A DNA stretch of 64,000 nt, taken from positions 372,001 to 436,000 of the forward strand of contig NZ_QYZP01000002.1 of the NCBI RefSeq assembly GCF_003595215.1, in the 5' to 3' direction. Under the pieces are notes generated by a model, which saw nothing but the letters and a program-made list of their open reading frames with translations, did not search any database and was not told where the DNA came from. Source of the stretch: Nesterenkonia natronophila (GTDB taxonomy: Bacteria; Actinomycetota; Actinomycetes; Actinomycetales; Micrococcaceae). The position numbers and the translations under genes are program-made. Below are positions 1-8,132 of the stretch, one piece after another. Position 1 is the first letter of the stretch. The number at the start of each line of letters is the position of its first letter.

Positions 1-729
1 CCCACCCTCGATCTGCCACGTGGTGCGCGTCCCTTCCTGCGCGAAGCAACCCCTGAGGTGTTGGCAGCCATGGGCGATGCGGAGACCTCACAGGGATTGA
101 TGGCGGTGGCTCGCATCCCCGATCGAAGCTCCGAGTCCAGGAGCCTTGAGTCAGCGACAGCAGCGCCCTCTGTGTCGCTCATTGCCGGAATGGTGCGCGT
201 TCAGGATCCGGGGAATGTGGGGACGATTATCAGAACCGCTGACGCCGCAGGAGTCGACATGGTGGTTCTCTCCTCGGGAGCAGCTGACCCTTGGGCGCCG
301 AAGGTGGTCCGCTCCGCGGCCGGATCTCATTTTCATGTCCCCATCTTCACTGGCGCTGAAATGGGTGAGTACGCGCGGGTCGCGAAGTCCGCGGGAGGGC
401 AGGTGGTGGCCTCCGCTGGAGAGGCTGAAGTCCAACTGACTCAGCTGTCGCCCTCAGGGGAGGAGACGGGACCATTCAACGCCGCAGAGCCCACGCTCTG
501 GCTTTTCGGCAATGAAGCGCGCGGCCTCACTGTTCAGGAGATCGAGTTGGCGGATCACGTAGTGGCGATTCCGATTTATGGCAAGGCGGAGTCGCTCAAT
601 GTGGCCACCGCGGCTACGATCTGCCTCTACTTCACCGCCATGGCTCAGCACTCCGCCTCGTCGAGTTCAGGCCTGCCCGCTGGCCCGAGCTCAAGAAGGG
701 ACTCTCCGGGTGAGCCCCGCTCAGGATGA
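1..729 (+). CDS. TrmH/SpoU-family RNA 2'-O-methyltransferase, 5'-truncated by the window edge
   Basis: The reading frame is open from base 1, so the true start lies upstream. The product would transfer a methyl group from S-adenosylmethionine to a ribose 2'-OH in rRNA or tRNA, in the cytoplasm. All three SpoU motifs of the knotted catalytic domain are visible: NVGTIIRTADAAG (about 215-253) with the catalytic Arg, LFGNEARGL (about 503-530) and SLNVATAATICLY (about 592-630). The residues before codon 25 look like the end of the small substrate-binding domain that precedes SpoU in this family. The Ser/Pro/Arg-rich C-terminal tail is probably disordered. The next gene starts inside its 3' end, so the two are likely cotranscribed. 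The exact RNA target cannot be read from the sequence. Confidence 0.9.
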   Translation, partial: PTLDLPRGARPFLREATPEVLAAMGDAETSQGLMAVARIPDRSSESRSLESATAAPSVSLIAGMVRVQDPGNVGTIIRTADAAGVDMVVLSSGAADPWAPKVVRSAAGSHFHVPIFTGAEMGEYARVAKSAGGQVVASAGEAEVQLTQLSPSGEETGPFNAAEPTLWLFGNEARGLTVQEIELADHVVAIPIYGKAESLNVATAATICLYFTAMAQHSASSSSGLPAGPSSRRDSPGEPRSG

Positions 730-1042
730 TCATGGAGGGAGGCGCAACGTTGAGAACACCGGCTTTTGCTGTGTCCACTGCGGAGAGCCCGTTCCCAAAC
801 ACGCCGGTGGGAGCTACCGCAATCACTGTCCGTACTGCCTGTGGTCTCGCCATGTCGATCACCTGCCGGGGGATCGAGCCGCGGACTGCGGCGGGCCCAT
901 GAGGCCCGTGGGTGTGGACTACTCAGGCAAGAAGGGATATATCCTTCTTCATCGCTGCACCGATTGTGGCGGGGCTGACCGCAACAAGATCGCCCCCGAC
1001 GATGATATGGACGCCGTCATAGCGCTCCAGCGTCCTCGCTGA
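710..1042 (+). CDS. RNHCP-domain zinc-binding protein
   Basis: A 110-residue protein built around the RNHCP domain, a small zinc-ribbon-like fold of unknown function common in Actinobacteria and Firmicutes. Signature pieces appear in order: CVHCGEPVP, RNHCPYCLWSRHVD, GDRAADCGGPM, HRCTDCG and NKIAPDD, giving four Cys-rich knuckles. I chose the GTG at 710 because AAGAAGGGA lies 8 nt before it; a longer in-frame extension from 578 would be antisense-like arginine-rich sequence inside the methyltransferase gene. It overlaps the upstream gene by 20 nt, suggesting translational coupling. A role in RNA or nucleotide binding is plausible given the zinc knuckles and the neighbour, but is not established. 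Confidence 0.85.
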   Translation: MSPAQDDHGGRRNVENTGFCCVHCGEPVPKHAGGSYRNHCPYCLWSRHVDHLPGDRAADCGGPMRPVGVDYSGKKGYILLHRCTDCGGADRNKIAPDDDMDAVIALQRPR

Positions 1043-1076
1043 AGGCCGCGGTCTGCCCCCACCTTGGAGCTGCGGT

Positions 1077-1976
1077 TCAGCCCCCTGCCGGAGTGAAGTC
1101 CCGGCTTCCGAGGAAACCTGGCCGCGGCTTCGGAGCTGCAAACGGCTCCACCAGCTTGTTCTCCACGGAGTTGTACACAATGAACACGTTGGAGCGTGGA
1201 TAGGGTGTGACGTTGCCGTTGGAGGCGTGCATGCAGTTGGAGTCGAACATGATGGCTCCTCCGGCGGGGCCCTCCAACACATCGATGCCAAAAATGTTGG
1301 CAAACTCCTCAAGTGTGGAGGCTGCCGGGACACCGGCTCCCTGCATGATCAGGGAAAGCTTATGGTTGTCTTCTGGAGTTTCGCCCGCGGCGCAGACGTA
1401 GTGCTTATGGGAACCCGGCATAATCATCAGCGGCCCGTTGAACGAGTAGTTGTCCGTCAGCGAGATAGAGATGCTCACCGCGCGCGGAGTAGGCATCCCA
1501 TCCTCCGCGTGCCAGGTCTCAAAATCGGAGTGCCAGGTGAACTCCTTGCCCACAAAGCCAGGCTTGTAATTGATCCGGCTCTGGTGAACATAGACGTCCG
1601 AACCGAGGATCTGCCGTGCCCGGTTCACAATGCGCGGATCGTGGGCAATCTTCTTGAAGATCTCGTTGCTCCTGTGGACATCGAAGATCGAACGCACTTC
1701 ATTGGATTTGGCTTCCACCACGGTGCGCTCATCAGCTTTGACCTGAGGATCCTCGGCGAGCCGCTTGAGCTCGTTGCGGAAGAGGGTCAGCTCATCGTCG
1801 TCGATGAGTTTGTCGATTGTCAGGTAACCGCGCTGGTCGAAACTCTCCAGCGTTGCCGCGTCGAGTGGACCCTGGTCTGCGGTGCCGTGCACAACAGCAC
1901 CCGCTCGGGGCATGACGCGATTCTCCCCCTGCCGTGTGGGATAGAGGTCGGCGACTTCCGGGGCGATGGTGGTCAT
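1077..1976 (-). CDS. ectD: Ectoine hydroxylase, Fe(II)/2-oxoglutarate dioxygenase
   Basis: Converts the compatible solute ectoine to 5-hydroxyectoine using O2, 2-oxoglutarate and iron. The 299-residue length is typical for EctD. The family signature is intact: FTWHSDFETWHAEDGMP (residues 146-162) gives iron ligands His149 and Asp151, NGPLMIMPGSH follows at 180-190, and His250 in CMHASNGN is the third ligand. A clean GGAGG lies 9 nt before the ATG. The gene stands alone: no ectA, ectB or ectC is in the window, whereas ectD often follows ectABC. The upstream gene on the same strand is a cation exporter 134 nt away, with stem-loop sequence between them, so separate transcription is likely. Substrate must come from ectABC elsewhere or from uptake. 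Confidence 0.95.
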   Translation of the reverse strand: MTTIAPEVADLYPTRQGENRVMPRAGAVVHGTADQGPLDAATLESFDQRGYLTIDKLIDDDELTLFRNELKRLAEDPQVKADERTVVEAKSNEVRSIFDVHRSNEIFKKIAHDPRIVNRARQILGSDVYVHQSRINYKPGFVGKEFTWHSDFETWHAEDGMPTPRAVSISISLTDNYSFNGPLMIMPGSHKHYVCAAGETPEDNHKLSLIMQGAGVPAASTLEEFANIFGIDVLEGPAGGAIMFDSNCMHASNGNVTPYPRSNVFIVYNSVENKLVEPFAAPKPRPGFLGSRDFTPAGG

Positions 1977-2012
1977 TGGTCAGAGCCTCCTTGGTCTTTC
2001 GATGTGTGCTTC

Positions 2013-2069
2013 GTCCGCGGCAGCCGTTGCTGCCGGACCCAAGGAGTTCGCGACAGCACCGGTGCCGTC
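2013..2069 (-). promoter_or_regulatory. Two dyads in the ectD upstream region
   Basis: Between the cation exporter stop and the ectD start are two dyad symmetries. One is a hairpin with arms GGCAGC (2019-2024) and GCTGCC (2029-2034), extended by GTCC/GGAC with a 2-nt bulge. The other is an 18-bp palindrome at 2052-2069 centred on GCACCGGTGC. There is no T-run, so a classical terminator is not evident. They could be an attenuator or operator for the osmotically controlled ectD; this is inference. Confidence 0.35.
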
Positions 2070-2110
2070 AACAGGACCGTATCAGGCCCTCCGTGGAGTG
2101 CAACCCCTGG

Positions 2111-3064
2111 TCAGGAGCAGGTTCTGGGGTTTGTGTTGGAGTCGCGCCGCTCGCTGGAGGCCAACTCCGCGGTCTCCAGCTGGAACGTGGAGTGCGTGAT
2201 TGGCACATCAAAGTGCTCTGCAACGCACGCGCGAAGGGCGGCTAGCGTCTCGGGCCCGCAGCCCTCACTGAAGCAGGCGTCGTCGACAACGATGTGAGCG
2301 GAGATGACGGGCAGCCCGGTAGCCACGGTGGAGGCATGCAGATCGTGGACCTCCTCCACGTGGTTGAGGGCGAGCATGTGTTGGCGAACCTCGTCCAGGT
2401 CCAGTCCGCGCGGGGTGAACTCCAGAAGCACTCGACCTGTCTCCCGCAGTAATAGAATCGCCCGAGGCACAATCATCGCAGCAATCAGCAGGGCGATAAC
2501 GGCGTCGGCCCCGTACCATCCGGTGACCCAGATGATTATCGCGCCTGTGATGACGCCCAGCGACCCGAGCGCGTCTGCGCAGACCTCCAGAAACGCAGCC
2601 CGCAGATTGAGGTTTGCCCGCCGCTGAGGCGCTAGAACAAGAAGGGCGACAATGTTTCCCAGCAAACCCGCCGCACCGAAGAGCAGCAGCTCTACGTGGA
2701 GTATTTCCTGCGGATCCCTGAGGCGGTGGATCCCTTCCACAGCGGCGTAGACAGCGATTCCCACCAGCAGTGCCGCTTGCAGAGCGCCGGCTAGGGTTTC
2801 CACCCGGCGGTATCCCCAGGTGCGGGTGCGGGTGGCGCTGCGGAACATCAAGCTGGCTGCAATGACCGCCACCACTAGCCCGATGCTGTCGGCGAGGGAG
2901 TGGACGGCGTCAGTCAGCAGCGCCAATGACCCTGTGATCCATGCACCAATGGCTTGCGCCGCTACAATTCCAGCGGTGATGGCGCAGGCGATCAGCAGGC
3001 GACGCCGCTGCGCAGCCGCGTCGCGGGCCGTCGCGTCCTGACTATGGCCATACCTGGATCCCAT
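2111..3064 (-). CDS. Cation diffusion facilitator (CDF/CzcD-type) metal exporter
   Basis: A 317-residue inner-membrane metal/proton antiporter, probably for Zn2+ or another divalent cation. The six-TM CDF layout is visible, with the TM2 metal site in LLTDAVHSLADSIG and the TM5 counterpart in LEVCADALGSLGVI, where Glu stands at the position often held by His. A C-terminal cytoplasmic metallochaperone-like domain follows. The frame is open up to 3124, but the ATG at 3064 gives the N-terminus MGSRYGHSQD, the His-containing start usual for this family, so I prefer it; neither start has a convincing Shine-Dalgarno. Dyad sequences lie directly upstream. The metal specificity cannot be read. Confidence 0.88.
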   Translation of the reverse strand: MGSRYGHSQDATARDAAAQRRRLLIACAITAGIVAAQAIGAWITGSLALLTDAVHSLADSIGLVVAVIAASLMFRSATRTRTWGYRRVETLAGALQAALLVGIAVYAAVEGIHRLRDPQEILHVELLLFGAAGLLGNIVALLVLAPQRRANLNLRAAFLEVCADALGSLGVITGAIIIWVTGWYGADAVIALLIAAMIVPRAILLLRETGRVLLEFTPRGLDLDEVRQHMLALNHVEEVHDLHASTVATGLPVISAHIVVDDACFSEGCGPETLAALRACVAEHFDVPITHSTFQLETAELASSERRDSNTNPRTCS

Positions 3065-3083
3065 GTATTCACAATAAGCCCGA

Positions 3084-3124
3084 CTATTGAGAATAGCGAT
3101 GGTGCGAAGCTTGCGCAGCACCAT
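3084..3124. promoter_or_regulatory. Dyad symmetries in the divergent CDF/amidohydrolase promoter region
   Basis: CTATT-gag-AATAG at 3084-3096 is a perfect 5+5 inverted repeat. Next to it ATGGTGC (3099-3105) is repeated inverted as GCACCAT (3118-3124), with a further TGCG/CGCA symmetry inside. The position just upstream of the exporter start suits an operator, for example for a metal-responsive ArsR- or MerR-type repressor. No regulator gene is adjacent, so this remains inference. Confidence 0.35.
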
Positions 3125-3154
3125 TAGTACAAGCGGCTCCGTTAGGGTGGACGC

Positions 3155-4342
3155 ATGGTTGCTTCAGGAAACTATATAGTCACTAACGCTCGGGTGGTCC
3201 CCATCACGACGGAGTCCTTTGACGGTTCAGTGTTGGTCACCAACGGGAGGATCGCCGCGCTGGGTCCAGATGTGGAAGCCCCGGCCGGGCACGAAGTGAT
3301 CGACGCCGCCGGCGGGTGGATCCTGCCCGGGTTGGTTGATGCGCATGTTCATCTGGGAGTCCATGAGCAGGGTGAAGGCTGGGCCGGGGCCGACTTCAAC
3401 GAGTCCACTGATCCCGTCACTGCGGCGGTGCGGGCTGTCGATGCAATCAACCCTGTGGACATCGGGTTCGACGACGCTCTCTCCCACGGCATCACAACCG
3501 TCAACGTCAATCCGGGCTCTGCCAACGTCATCGGTGGCCTGACAGTCGCGATCAAGACCCACGGCGCAGTCGTCGACGATATGGTCCTGCGCTCGCCCTC
3601 CGGGCTGAAGGCCGCCCTCGGTGAGAACCCCAAACGTGTCTACGGCGACCAGAGGAAGGCGCCCAACACGCGGCTGGGAACCGCTTTTGCGGCACGGAAG
3701 GCATTTGCCGAGGCTCAGCACTGGGCTGCCAAAAGTGCTGAGGATCGCCCAGCCGATCTCGTCTCCGAGGCGCTGTCCAAAGTTCTTAATCGCGAAATCC
3801 CATGGCGCCAGCACTGCCACCGAGCTGATGACATCATGACCGCCTTGCGCATCGCCGAGGAGTTCGGCTACGAGCTGGTTCTGGACCACGGGACTGAGGC
3901 ACACCTGGTCGCTGATCGCATCGCAGCTCGGGGAATCCCTGTGCTCTACGGACCCATGATGGTCTCGCGGTCCAAAGTGGAGGTCCGGGCCCGCAGTCCG
4001 CGCGCACCTGGGATTTTGGCTCGGGCCGGTGTCAAGGTCTCGATCATCACCGACCACCCGGTCGTTCCCATCGATTTTCTAATCAATCAGGCTGCGTTGG
4101 CCGTCAAAGAGGGGATGGAATCGGAGGAAGCGCTCAAGGCGGTTACCATCAATCCCGCCGAAGTGCTGGGGGTCGCTGACCGGATCGGCTCCATTGAGCC
4201 GGGCAAGGACGCCGACCTTGCGCTCTGGGAGGGCGACCCGCTGGACACTCGCCACCGGGCTCTGCGCACCTGGATCGAGGGCAAAGAGGTCTACTCCTAC
4301 GATTCGACCACTGGTACTGGCTCGGTGTTGCCCCGCTGGTAG
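3155..4342 (+). CDS. Amidohydrolase-superfamily hydrolase (imidazolonepropionase-like)
   Basis: A 395-residue cytoplasmic metal-dependent hydrolase. It opens with the small beta-sandwich of the superfamily (IVTNARVVPIT, then GRIAALGP), followed by the metal-binding DAHVHLG (HxH) at about residue 64. Later conserved parts are GITTVNVNPGSANVIGG, CHRADDI with a histidine, LDHGTEAH and the catalytic-Asp region ITDHPVVP. The C-terminus has the usual GSIEPGKDADLALWEGDPL. Members with this layout are annotated as amidohydrolases or dipeptidase-like hydrolases of unknown substrate. The downstream acylphosphatase starts 41 nt later on the same strand. I cannot assign a substrate; imidazolonepropionase itself is unlikely because no hut genes accompany it. 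Confidence 0.85.
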   Translation: MVASGNYIVTNARVVPITTESFDGSVLVTNGRIAALGPDVEAPAGHEVIDAAGGWILPGLVDAHVHLGVHEQGEGWAGADFNESTDPVTAAVRAVDAINPVDIGFDDALSHGITTVNVNPGSANVIGGLTVAIKTHGAVVDDMVLRSPSGLKAALGENPKRVYGDQRKAPNTRLGTAFAARKAFAEAQHWAAKSAEDRPADLVSEALSKVLNREIPWRQHCHRADDIMTALRIAEEFGYELVLDHGTEAHLVADRIAARGIPVLYGPMMVSRSKVEVRARSPRAPGILARAGVKVSIITDHPVVPIDFLINQAALAVKEGMESEEALKAVTINPAEVLGVADRIGSIEPGKDADLALWEGDPLDTRHRALRTWIEGKEVYSYDSTTGTGSVLPRW

Positions 4343-4383
4343 GTGCCCTTCACACCAGCCTCCAGCTTTGCTTGACTGAGCCT

Positions 4384-4686
4384 ATGGAATCTCAATTCAG
4401 TGCAGGCACCTCAGTTCGCGTCACCGGCAGGGTCCAAGGGGTGAACTACCGGAACTCCGCCAAGCGACAGGCCGATGAGCTGGGCCTCGTGGGTTGGGTG
4501 CGCAACACCGGTGATGGCGCCGTGGAGTTGCTGATCGGTGGCGATGGTCCCGCCGTCGACTCTTTGATCAGCTGGTGCGGCAAGGGTCCGAAGCGGGCGG
4601 AGGTCACTGCGGTGGACACCCGGGAAGCGTCAGCGGAGGAACTTCAAGCACTGCCCCAGGAGGGTTTCGAGGTCCGGCGGAAGTGA
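4384..4686 (+). CDS. acyP: Acylphosphatase
   Basis: A small cytoplasmic enzyme that hydrolyses carboxyl-phosphate bonds such as those of acetyl- or carbamoyl-phosphate. The 100-residue protein carries the two family signatures: GRVQGVNYR, with the phosphate-binding loop and catalytic Arg, and GWVRNTGDGAVE, with the catalytic Asn. The ATG at 4384 is used here; a TTG at 4372 would add four residues and neither has a clear ribosome-binding site. The second strand, helix and C-terminal region are complete, so the gene looks functional. Confidence 0.93.
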   Translation: MESQFSAGTSVRVTGRVQGVNYRNSAKRQADELGLVGWVRNTGDGAVELLIGGDGPAVDSLISWCGKGPKRAEVTAVDTREASAEELQALPQEGFEVRRK

Positions 4687-4700
4687 GTCCCCTTAGGGAC
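4687..4700. terminator. Short stem-loop between convergent genes
   Basis: GTCCC-cttA-GGGAC forms a 5-bp stem immediately after the acylphosphatase stop and before the convergent peptidase stop. The identical 14-mer recurs at 18005-18018 just after another gene, which supports a role at gene ends. It is short and has no T-run, so termination strength is doubtful. Confidence 0.35.
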
Positions 4701-4707
4701 GTAGGGC

Positions 4708-6795
4708 TCAGCCAGCGTCGTCGGAAGGTGCTTCCGGAGGGGTTAGGCCCAGCTGAGGGGGAAGCTCTCTCTGCTGGCCGAGGACGTGTTGGGCGAGGAA
4801 CGTGAAGATCACCTGATACCAGATCTTGGTGTGCTGTGGTTTGAGGATCCAGTGGTTCTCATCCGGAAAGTACAAGAACCGGTGCAGAGTATCCCCATTC
4901 TCGTCAGCGGGCAGTCCTGAGTCGGCAAGCAACTCATACCACAGCCTGAGCCCCTCGCCGATGGGTACGCGGTAGTCCTTGTCGCCGTGGATCACCAGCA
5001 TTGGGGTGACGATCTCGCCGACGAAATCGTGCGGGGAGTCCCGGTCCATCATGGTCTGATCAATCTGCCGGCGCCAGAACGGCGACATGTCGGTGGTGGG
5101 CCCGAACTGGTCCAGGGCCCACAGGCTGGCATGGGTGACTATCGCCTTGAACCGATCAGTCTGTCCGGCAATCCAATTGGCCATGTAGCCGCCGAAGGAG
5201 CCTCCCATGGCCGCCGTTCGGGAAGCATCGATGTCTTCGCGACCCTCGACCGCGTCGGTGATGCTCATCAGGTCCGTGTAGGGCTTATCCCCCCATGCGT
5301 TCCAACCTCGCTGGACGAAATCCTGACCGTATCCGGTGGAGAGGGCTGGATCCGGCAGCAGCACCGCGTAGCCCTGTTCCACCGCCAGCCACGGGTTCCA
5401 CCGCCAGGTCCATGCGTTCCATGAGCTCAGAGGTCCGCCGTGAATCCAGAGCAGCAGCGGAGCTGGCTGCTCAGCGGAGGCTCGTTTGGGCAGGCACAGC
5501 CATCCACGGACGACCACGCCGTCGCTGGCGTCAGTGTGGACATCCTCCAAGGTGCCGGGCAGCTCAGGCCGCTGGGTGGGATTCCATAGGCGGGTAACGG
5601 CACCTGTGTCGAGATCGATGCGTACCACCTCATCGGGAAAGGCGTAGCTGCTGCGCACCGCGTATGCCGTGGTCCCGTGAAGGACGGGGAAGACCTCAGA
5701 ATAGACGGCGTCTTCTACCGGAACCTGGGTGGCTTCGCCGGTGTTGATGTCTACGATGAAGAGCCCGCCGCGGCCGTTGCTGTCCGCGACCGCCAATAGT
5801 CGCTGCTCGTCGATCCAGGGGTGGGAGGAGGCGGGGTTCAGCCACAGGTCCAGATTTTCGGCCACGGGCGTCACCGCCCCGCTGCTGATGTTCAAGACAG
5901 AGAGCCTAGGGGCGAGGGCGTTGTCCGGGGTGGGCTTGGCTGAGGCAATGACGACAGCTTTGGTGCCATCCGGGCTGATAGGCCCTGGGGAAAACGTCAT
6001 GCCGGGAGTGTCGATCAGCATATGGTGTGCTCCGGTGACGGTATCCACCAGGCTGATGCCAGAGCGGCGGTCAGTCTTAGCTTCGGGCACGGTGACACCG
6101 ACAAGTGCCTGAGAACCATCGGGGCTGAGATGCACAGTGCCTTCAAAGGTTCGGCCCAGGCCCTCCGTGATCCACCGCAATCGTGGCAGAGCAGGCTCCG
6201 GGGTGAGGGGCGCGTCGCCGCCTGTTGTGTCCTCGGCTTCCAGCATGAACGCGTGCGTCTGGGCGGGCCCCAGGTCATGATCCCAGTACCGCACCGGGTA
6301 TCCGGAGTGCAGAACGGCCTTCACAGAATTGTCCTTGCGCAGGCTGTGCAGGCTCTGCTGGGAGTCTTCATCGGCAGCACCGGGCAGCAGGGGTGCAGTG
6401 ACGGTTGTGACATCAGCCTCAGCTGCGGTGATCACGGAGGTGATGCCTCCGGCCCGGCGATTGACCACGCGAGCCTCACCGCCGTTCGCCGGGAGACACC
6501 ACAAAGCACTGTCTTCGTCCTCTCCTGCTTCATCGGGGCGGGCTGAGGTGAAGTACAAGTCGCCGTTGGCGGCGAACGCGGGACCGGCTTCCCCCTTGAT
6601 GCTGCGGGTCAGCCGCCGTGCGGGACTCTGGCCGGTCGGATCCACTTCCCACAGGGCGGTGACGTAGCCATTCTTCTTGGAGTTCAGCGTTTGCACTGTG
6701 GTGACCAGGCGGGACCCGTCAGGGCTCATGCAGAGTCCGGCGGTCCGGGGGTGGGCGACGTAACGGTCCAGGTCAGCGAAGATCGATTCAGCCAT
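4708..6795 (-). CDS. S9-family serine peptidase (acylaminoacyl/dipeptidyl aminopeptidase type)
   Basis: A 695-residue oligopeptidase. The N-terminal two thirds form a beta-propeller with WD/TolB-like repeats (CMSPDGSRLV, HLSPDGSQALV, PISPDGTKAVV). The C-terminal third is an alpha/beta hydrolase with the prolyl oligopeptidase triad: Ser533 in GGSFGGY, Asp607 in GDKDYRVP and His648 in DENHW. The oxyanion region IHGGPLSSWN is also present. There is no signal peptide, so it should act in the cytoplasm on short peptides. This fits the peptide importers encoded 10 kb downstream, though no direct link is visible. The gene faces acyP convergently with a 21-nt gap. Confidence 0.92.
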   Translation of the reverse strand: MAESIFADLDRYVAHPRTAGLCMSPDGSRLVTTVQTLNSKKNGYVTALWEVDPTGQSPARRLTRSIKGEAGPAFAANGDLYFTSARPDEAGEDEDSALWCLPANGGEARVVNRRAGGITSVITAAEADVTTVTAPLLPGAADEDSQQSLHSLRKDNSVKAVLHSGYPVRYWDHDLGPAQTHAFMLEAEDTTGGDAPLTPEPALPRLRWITEGLGRTFEGTVHLSPDGSQALVGVTVPEAKTDRRSGISLVDTVTGAHHMLIDTPGMTFSPGPISPDGTKAVVIASAKPTPDNALAPRLSVLNISSGAVTPVAENLDLWLNPASSHPWIDEQRLLAVADSNGRGGLFIVDINTGEATQVPVEDAVYSEVFPVLHGTTAYAVRSSYAFPDEVVRIDLDTGAVTRLWNPTQRPELPGTLEDVHTDASDGVVVRGWLCLPKRASAEQPAPLLLWIHGGPLSSWNAWTWRWNPWLAVEQGYAVLLPDPALSTGYGQDFVQRGWNAWGDKPYTDLMSITDAVEGREDIDASRTAAMGGSFGGYMANWIAGQTDRFKAIVTHASLWALDQFGPTTDMSPFWRRQIDQTMMDRDSPHDFVGEIVTPMLVIHGDKDYRVPIGEGLRLWYELLADSGLPADENGDTLHRFLYFPDENHWILKPQHTKIWYQVIFTFLAQHVLGQQRELPPQLGLTPPEAPSDDAG

Positions 6796-6991
6796 ATGTG
6801 TCAGTCTGCCACGGAGTGATCAAATGGCGTCTGGACCCCGCCTCAACCACCCACCGTGCTGATGGGCTACGCCCGCACCTAGCAGTAGGCGCCCAGGCTG
6901 TTCTGCTGACAGCCGCCGCGGCAGGCGGTGTGACTCTTCTACGCTGGAGTACTCTGCATTCCGCGCCGCAGCGGGGTTATAGTGTGCAGCG

Positions 6992-7753
6992 ATGCAAACC
7001 TCCCGCCCCAGGCCTGCCCTGATTCCCCTCACGCTCAGCGCTATCCTTCTTCTCGCAGCATGCGGAAACGACGACGATGCCGACTCGTCCCCCGAGCCCG
7101 AACCCGACCAAGAGACTGCTACCGCGGCCGATGAGGGGACGGATGAGGGCTCAACCCACGAAGACTCAGCTGATCCCTCCGACGAACCGTTCGCTGAGGC
7201 AGAACTGGCTGATGTGGCCGGAAACGATGTCGGTCGCATCAGCTTCGCAGAGGCGGAGGAGGACGCTGGCGTCCAGGTGCGTCTTGAGGCCTGGGGTCTC
7301 GGACCAGGCTTTCGGGGCGTGAGTATCCACGAACGTGGCGCGTGCGAGGCGCAGTCGACCAACGAACTGGGTCAGATCGGAGACTTCTACTCCGCCGGCG
7401 GCTCTCTCAAAGGTGATCATGTCGAGGATATGGACGTCATCGAGGGGGAGGGTGAGCTCGAGGCCGAGACCCCGGGGGTCGCTGATGCTGAGGGGGAGGT
7501 GGCGCACACCGATAGAGCTGGCAGCCTCCCTAACCTTCTGGTCAATGAGGACGAGTCCGGTTACCTGGAAGTGGTGACCGACCGGCTCAGCGAGGACCTG
7601 CTGCTCGAAGGTGACGGCCGAGCGGTCATCATCCACTCCGCACCGGACCATCACGGCAACGTTCCTGAACGCTACGCTCCCTACGGCCCCGATGTGGTGT
7701 CGGAGACCACCGGCGACACCGGCGACCGGGTAGCCTGCGGCGTCGTCGAATAG
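6992..7753 (+). CDS. SodC-fold (Cu/Zn superoxide dismutase-like) lipoprotein lacking most metal ligands
   Basis: A 253-residue lipoprotein: the signal peptide ends in the lipobox LLAAC (Cys24), then comes an Asp/Glu/Pro-rich linker to about residue 70, then a SodC-like domain. Fold markers remain: GFRGVSIHERGAC, FYSAGGS, AGSLPNLLV, AVIIHSAPDHHG and DRVACGVV, including the disulfide cysteines (118 and 249) and the active-site Arg246. Aligned by eye with human SOD1, His46 is Ser111, His63 is Ser138, His80 is Arg175 and Asp83 is Ser178; only the His48 and His120 equivalents (113, 215) clearly remain. It probably cannot bind copper or zinc normally. It may be a structural or binding protein at the cell surface. 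The gene stands alone. Confidence 0.8.
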   Translation: MQTSRPRPALIPLTLSAILLLAACGNDDDADSSPEPEPDQETATAADEGTDEGSTHEDSADPSDEPFAEAELADVAGNDVGRISFAEAEEDAGVQVRLEAWGLGPGFRGVSIHERGACEAQSTNELGQIGDFYSAGGSLKGDHVEDMDVIEGEGELEAETPGVADAEGEVAHTDRAGSLPNLLVNEDESGYLEVVTDRLSEDLLLEGDGRAVIIHSAPDHHGNVPERYAPYGPDVVSETTGDTGDRVACGVVE

Positions 7754-8054
7754 GTCACTTCCAACTTTCAGGGGGTTGTTGAGAGGTCAGCTTCCTGCAG
7801 CACACTGACATGGCAGCAACCGCCTGAGATTCATGCCCTGATAGCACAGCAGCGTGTTGAGAACACCGGGCGATGACGCTCTCGTTGCTCGGCAGCCTAT
7901 GAACTCGCTAGGGTAAGGGACGGTGTGCCGGGAAGTCTGGTCGGCAAGAGCAGTCGCAACACTGCGTTCATTGGGTCAAAATGTAGGATGCTCTGAGCGC
8001 ATGTTGCGCTTGATCGCACCCGATTGACCAACCACGAGCACACAGGAGGCGGAG
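7754..8054 (+). other. Intergenic region upstream of the mrp operon
   Basis: About 300 nt separate the SodC-like gene from the mrp leader ORF. I see no gene, no convincing terminator and no complete promoter. TAGGAT at about 7984 could be a -10 hexamer, but without a matching -35. The promoter of the mrp operon should lie here. Confidence 0.4.
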
Positions 8055-8132
8055 ATGTCGCGAAGCCCCCTGCCCGCTGTGTGCCGTTCAGCTCTGCTCC
8101 CCGCCCCGAGCCCGGCGGGAGGCGCCCAATGA
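8055..8132 (+). CDS. Possible 25-residue leader peptide coupled to mrpA
   Basis: AGGAGG (8044-8049) stands 5 nt before an ATG that opens a 25-codon frame, Ser/Pro/Ala-rich and starting MSRSPLPAVC. Its TGA (8130-8132) overlaps the mrpA ATG (8129-8131) as ATGA. The mrpA gene also has its own GGGAGG (8117-8122), which lies inside this frame. The layout suggests translational coupling or leader control of mrpA. It could also be chance in GC-rich DNA; there is no homology argument. Confidence 0.4.
   Translation: MSRSPLPAVCRSALLPAPSPAGGAQ

Noticed and set aside
1227..2297. 356-codon open frame on the plus strand
   Set aside because: Antisense to ectD and the cation exporter; it has no domain pattern and arises from GC-rich codon bias.
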